Origin: Chara braunii
Lineage: Eukaryota; Streptophyta; Charophyceae; Charales; Characeae
Assembly (NCBI GenBank): GCA_003427395.1
Contig: BFEA01000024.1
Location: 1,013,728 to 1,059,229 of the forward strand
Direction of reading: 5' to 3'
DNA: 45,502 nucleotides
In this document: piece by piece, positions 41,619-45,502 of the stretch
Layout of the letters: each line of letters opens with the position of its first letter
How positions within the stretch are numbered: the stretch's first letter is position 1
The notes under the pieces: generated by a model
Databases searched by the model: none
Seen by the model: the letters and a program-made list of their open reading frames with translations, nothing else
What the model was told of the DNA's origin: nothing
Translations under genes and position numbers: made by a program

Positions 41619-41681
41619 ATTCCCCCACCGGCCCCAACCCCTCCAGCCGACAGGCCCCCTGAATCTCCGCTCTCCACGCCT

Positions 41682-41761
41682 TTCAGCGCGCGCTCAAAAT
41701 TTTCAGCGCGTGCTCAAAGATTTCAGCATGCGCTAAAAGATTTCAGCGAGCGTATATCTGC
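41682..41761. repeat. Four 20-bp tandem repeats, hAT-2 subterminal region
   Basis: TTCAGCGCGYGCTCAAARAT-like units start at 41682, 41702, 41722 and 41742. GCGCTC words continue around 42050-42140 (GAGCGC/GCGCTC in both orientations), so these are probable hAT-2 subterminal repeats near its 5' end. Confidence 0.75.
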
Positions 41762-42049
41762 TCGCCCTTCGCCGTCGTGTTCGTCGTCGTCGCCGTCTGT
41801 CCCTGTGCGTCTTTGTGGGGGCCAAGCGTGCACAAACACGATTCAGCAAATGAGTGCATGCTCATCCACGCAGCGCTCATTAGCGCGTTGTATGAAACTT
41901 CTCCACAATTTTTTTTATTTTTTTTTTTTGAGGGAGGACAACCACCTGTTGGGAGCTGGCCAAAACTCACCCCCCATCGCTCCCCCGACGCCTGGGACCT
42001 CGTACACCCCCTACCAGCCCTCCGCACACCTTGTACTGGCCCGCCCGCG

Positions 42050-42140
42050 AACACGCTCGAGGCGCTCAAGGCGCGCTCGAGCGCAGTTTTGAGTGGCGCT
42101 AAAAAACTCGAGCGCCGCCTGTGCGCTCAATCAGCGCGCG
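42050..42140. repeat. GAGCGC/GCGCTC-rich probable hAT-2 end
   Basis: More than six GCGCTC or GAGCGC words in about 90 bases, next to the gypsy leader that begins at about 42150. I see no defined inverted terminus or TSD. Confidence 0.5.
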
Positions 42141-42149
42141 GTTTCACAG

Positions 42150-43140
42150 CTCATCTACTCATCATTTAGGGAGACACTGTCTGCACAAACGCCCTTTGTG
42201 GGGCCTACCACAGCATGTGTCTGACCGAGTTGAAAAATAAATAAAGTTAAACTAATATTCGGCAGGTCACCAAGGCTACTGTTCAAGCGGTATCAACAAC
42301 ATATACACAAACTGTACACATGATGTAATCCTACTCTGATTAGCTTCACTCACAACAGCTTCAATGATAACTGGCTATGGTAGAATACTTCAATACTAAT
42401 CTAAGTTGTCTGTTAGGTGTTAGCAGTCAGTCCACCAACTAATCAAAATAAAAATAAATCATGTGAGCAGATGTATGTGCAAGGGATATGGTTGTGATTA
42501 ACAATTGAGCACCAATTAGTACCTTCCTTCCCCTGTATCCAACGTACATGTCTGCATCATTAAGCAACGGTGTCTAAGGTGTGCATTAACGACCCATCCC
42601 TGTGCCCAGGAATTCGCTTATGACCAGTAGTGCCCGTTCTTTATCCTTGCGTGCAACAAGCCTTACGTCTGACAGATCAAGCTGATCAAGAGGCGTTTTA
42701 AGGACAACCCCCAAGGTCCTTAGAAATTGTTTAAGGTCGCAGACAGGACGACAAAATTAGAACCCCTCCAAAAATATTTATGGACGGTCTGGTATGCGTC
42801 TGCATAGAACTGGTCAGTCCACGGTCCCTCTATTAGCGCCGCAAAGAGCCTCAAAGGACAAAGCAGCATGGCCTACGTGTACTACTCCTTTGGGTTGACA
42901 TGGTGACCGTGACCCTTGCTTCGACCAGGGCCCTCTAGAGGCACTGCCCTCTCTTACCAGACAGGCCACCGGGGAGAATGTCGTCTCTCAAGATAGAGCG
43001 CTCATGACTCCTTACTTAAAAGAGGACACTCAAGGTTTGACTCACTTCCTCACAGTAAGAAGAGATTGAGAGGGAAGATAAGGTAAGGGAACAACGTACC
43101 TGGAGATAGTTGCCCTCAACCACAAATTTCTCACTAATTG
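42150..43140 (-). mobile_element. gypsy-3: leader fragment of a third chromovirus copy
   Basis: Read on the minus strand it follows the gypsy-2 leader: CAGGTACGTTGTTCC and CTTCTTACTGTGAGG (43101-43040) match 9487-9535; GGGTCACGGTCACCATG near 42905 matches 9672-9688; TGATTTATTTTTATTTTGAT then TAGT (42460-42437) matches the gypsy-1/2 AT motif; ATGCTGTGGTAGG near 42210 matches the last leader block. gag should follow below 42150, but hAT-2 sequence lies there. No LTR is visible beyond 43140. Confidence 0.8.
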
Positions 43141-44659
43141 AGCCAAAGGGGCGCCCTAGTGAGGCGCAAGGGCCACTCGACTTAGCCAATAGACCTAAGC
43201 TGAGGGGCGAGTTCTCTAACTCGTTGTCGAGCGCATCGGTCCCGCACCGCGCAGGGCGGGACCCTCCCGGCCGCGTCACGCAGGAGTTGGTCTGATCCTC
43301 GTCGCGAATACACATGGAGCTTCTGCAAGCCGCTCCGCCCGAGTGCGCCAGCCATACCTCTCGCTAGCCCCTACGACAGGGTAGGGCCAACACGAGGCAT
43401 GACTTACCTTCACCTTGCGGGAGCTGTGACCTCCCTTCAGTGGGTGTATCCCCATTGAGCTACCAATCCACAGTACGAAAGCTAATCAGTTGCAATCGCA
43501 GAGGTGGACCAGCCGAGGGCATTTCTCGTTCACTGTAGCATAGGGGATACACGCGGTTTTACACCTCTATCGGACCCTCACGTGAACCGACGCCTTGGGG
43601 GGCTGAGGTCCCAAGCACGACTCGTCGTCGGTCGACTAGGACGCATCCCACACACCACTCGTACACCACAACATACACACATACAAAACGACACAAAACA
43701 AACAACACAATAACACTCCTAGTCCCTTTTTGTATCTATCCCATAACCTTCCGACGCGGAAATCGGATAGGCGACACGCACAAGACTTAATATACAACTA
43801 CATGGACAAAAGGTCTTCCCATATCGACTAGTAATGCATGAATAGCAAGTAGTCGCAATGATGGCGGTATAAAACCGCATGGACGCATGGCCTTCCCATA
43901 TCGACTAGTAATGCATGAATAGCAAGTAGTCGCAATGATGGTGTACTATGTAGTACCCATAATCATGCGGTCCGCGCTAATCTCGAGGGTTGCATTCAAC
44001 ATTTAAGTGCGGCTGACACGCGCCTTGAGGGGTTAATCTCTCGATGCTAGACAACCGCCAAGTGCGGTTGAGAGCCACACCCTCTTCTGCACCCTGCAGA
44101 GAGTGGGTGGTACACAGGTTCATGCTTGTGGTGGCAATCGTCTCTTATTGCTCTGGAGATCAGCTCTATCATCCAGGGCTCAAAGAAAAGTCACAGGGTT
44201 TGACTTTGACGGTTGCCACGGTCTCCAACGTCCAACCATAAAATTAACAAGTAGAATTACTCAGTAAATAAACAGGCATTCCAATGTCCATATTAAATCA
44301 GAACTCGAGATAAATCCAAAGAAGGAAAGATAAACCCATCAGGTATGCATATGGTGCGACACATGGTTGTCATTTTCACTGCCTCCAAAGTAAGTCTCGT
44401 ACACAGGCTCCAAGACACTAACCTGTATAAAACACAGGCACAGACGAACATCACATTGCCATACACCAGTGTGGTAAACTTTACTGTACCCTATAACTGA
44501 CACCACGCCTCACACACTCAAGCCCCAGTCATAGTCCAACTTTCCATAAATATCATAACTTCTTTATAATGGTCATTACAAGAAATCCGGTTAAAACCCT
44601 CAAAGAAGCATATCAAATCTCAGGGCAAAGGCATCAAGTTGAGGTACAGGTATAAGCAA
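43141..44659. other. Unassigned region, no supported gene
   Basis: 43228-43279 resembles 36822-36866 (GTCGAGCGCATCGGTCCCGC and GGGACCCTCCCGGCCGCGTC), which also precedes an LTR-like copy, so this may be the inner 3' part of the same family. GGTCCCGC (43238-43245) and GCGGGACC (43256-43263) form a perfect 8-bp stem. Small frames show no motif. Confidence 0.45.
43801..43941. repeat. Tandem 77-78-bp repeat, two copies
   Basis: The 50 bases starting CTTCCCATATCGACTAG at 43815-43864 recur without change at 43892-43941. Between them GCGGT-ATAAA-ACCGC (43864-43878) is a small hairpin with a TATA-like loop. Confidence 0.85.
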
Positions 44660-45186
44660 AGTTACGTCCTGAGCCGACGAGTCGGCGATCAACCAACCTC
44701 CCTGTTGTCAATGATAACAAAAGATGATCCTCGTAAGATCAAGCTGGAACTTAGTCCGATCCTGAATCGAAATGTCCTCAGAAGGACCTGTGACATAAGA
44801 CAAGTCAATGCCCAAACTAAACTTATAAGTGTACGTAGAATAAATCCCCATGTCATGCTCGCACTCAAAATCCTTCTTATAACTAAGTCTAAGTTAACCT
44901 TTAAGTCAGTGCTCAAAGAAAGTTAGATCCTGACAAAATCTCCCCTATGCAGAGTGGATCGTCAGAATCGTCACCTGTCAAAATATAATCTACCTCCTTT
45001 AAACTAAGGAAATTTTAGCAGTGCTTCCCGTAGGAAAAGTGTCTCTCCAGAATTTAGATCAACCCAAATATCAAACCATAAATAATCTTCAACTTTCCAA
45101 AGTTAAATTTTCTCTAACTTACTTAATTAGCAAAAATTTGGGCAACGCTCCTTTTAGAAATGGAGACTTTCCAGATTTTTACTAAG

Positions 45187-45190
<4 letters not shown>
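44660..45190 (+). repeat. LTR-like AT-rich repeat, copy B
   Basis: Same orientation as copy A at 36957-37590 and colinear with it through several blocks, but diverged. It could be the LTR of a second member of the family, or the far LTR of one element whose interior was replaced by other insertions. Confidence 0.55.

Positions 45191-45222
<32 letters not shown>
45187..45222. repeat. (AT)n microsatellite
   Basis: About 17 AT units at the end of copy B. Confidence 0.95.
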
Positions 45223-45224
<2 letters not shown>

Positions 45225-45468
45225 TACCCCTTAAGCAGCATTGGCCGCGGGGGGAGGTCGATGGTCCGCTCCGCGCCGGACTTGGGGGTGAAGTTTTATT
45301 GCGGGCCGGCGGATGGAGGCGATCGAGGGCGGGGGGCGAGCGGAGCGGCGCACGTATCGAAATGTTCACAGCGCGCCAGAAAACGAGAGAGCGCGCCCAG
45401 GGGGCGGAGCGGCGGTGGGCGTCGATGCGAGGGAATATCTCGAAGCGCCCGCCGTCGATAAGCGCGCG

Positions 45469-45502
<34 letters not shown>
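45223..45502. other. GC-rich end of window closing in T32
   Basis: Composition shifts abruptly to GC-rich with many GCGC, GGCGGAGCGG and CCGCGG words, then 32 T at 45471-45502. This could be the 3' end of a minus-strand retroposon (poly-A) cut by the window edge. No coding is supported. Confidence 0.4.

Noticed and set aside
41384-41677. Gly/Trp-rich minus-strand frame and Pro-rich + strand frame over the 51-bp repeats
   Set aside because: A period divisible by three keeps both strands open automatically; there is no domain or independent support.
42150-45190. One intact element spanning copies A and B (36957-45190) as paired LTRs
   Set aside because: The interior holds hAT-2 and a minus-strand gypsy leader, no matching gag-pol is present, and the two copies are diverged, so pairing cannot be supported.

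Overview
This window is eukaryotic, repeat-dominated DNA: chromodomain Ty3/gypsy retrotransposons, an APE-type LINE, two hAT DNA transposons, long microsatellites and two N gaps. The element types and TTTAGGG-like telomeric motifs suggest a streptophyte with a large genome; a charophyte alga such as Chara is my best guess, as an inference from overall character only. No intact host gene, rRNA or functional tRNA was found.

The main structure is a four-level nest of transposons between positions 1 and 31892, each insertion opening an older one. Level 1 is gypsy-1 (+ strand, leader from about 261), whose integrase frame breaks at 5711 and resumes at 30028, ending in a 3' LTR at 30719-31892. Level 2 is a LINE (minus strand, 30027 to 5712) that split gypsy-1, leaving a T23 tract (its poly-A tail) and a 10-bp target-site duplication (TSD). 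Level 3 is hAT-1 (8158-21907), which split the LINE reverse-transcriptase frame and left an 8-bp TSD, CCATGGTT. Level 4 is gypsy-2 (5' LTR 8230-9146, 3' end about 18628), which sits inside hAT-1. The level 1/2 and 2/3 boundaries are confirmed because the broken host frame continues across each insertion once the insert and one TSD copy are ignored. The 3' LTR of gypsy-2 is rearranged into a large inverted repeat (16154-16875 and 17311-18032) whose ambiguous bases are mirrored and whose outer edge is an N gap, so assembly artefact must be considered.

The right-hand third holds: 31893-34140, unexplained sequence with weak candidate exons; 34483-34682, a compound microsatellite; 34893-35475, a foldback array of TGACGTGGCA-type repeats; 35516-36956, a gag-only relic of another retroelement; 36957-37590 and 44660-45190, two copies of an LTR-like AT-rich repeat; 38660-41468, a decayed hAT-2 transposase (minus strand) carrying a MITE-like insert; 42150-43140, a minus-strand leader of a third gypsy copy; and a GC-rich end closing in a T32 tract.

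Almost every coding region has stops, frameshifts or lost catalytic residues. gypsy-2 is best preserved (one 596-codon pol frame, LTRs a few percent apart by eye), fitting its place as the youngest layer. The hAT-1 transposase keeps its identifiable catalytic residues but is spread over three frames.
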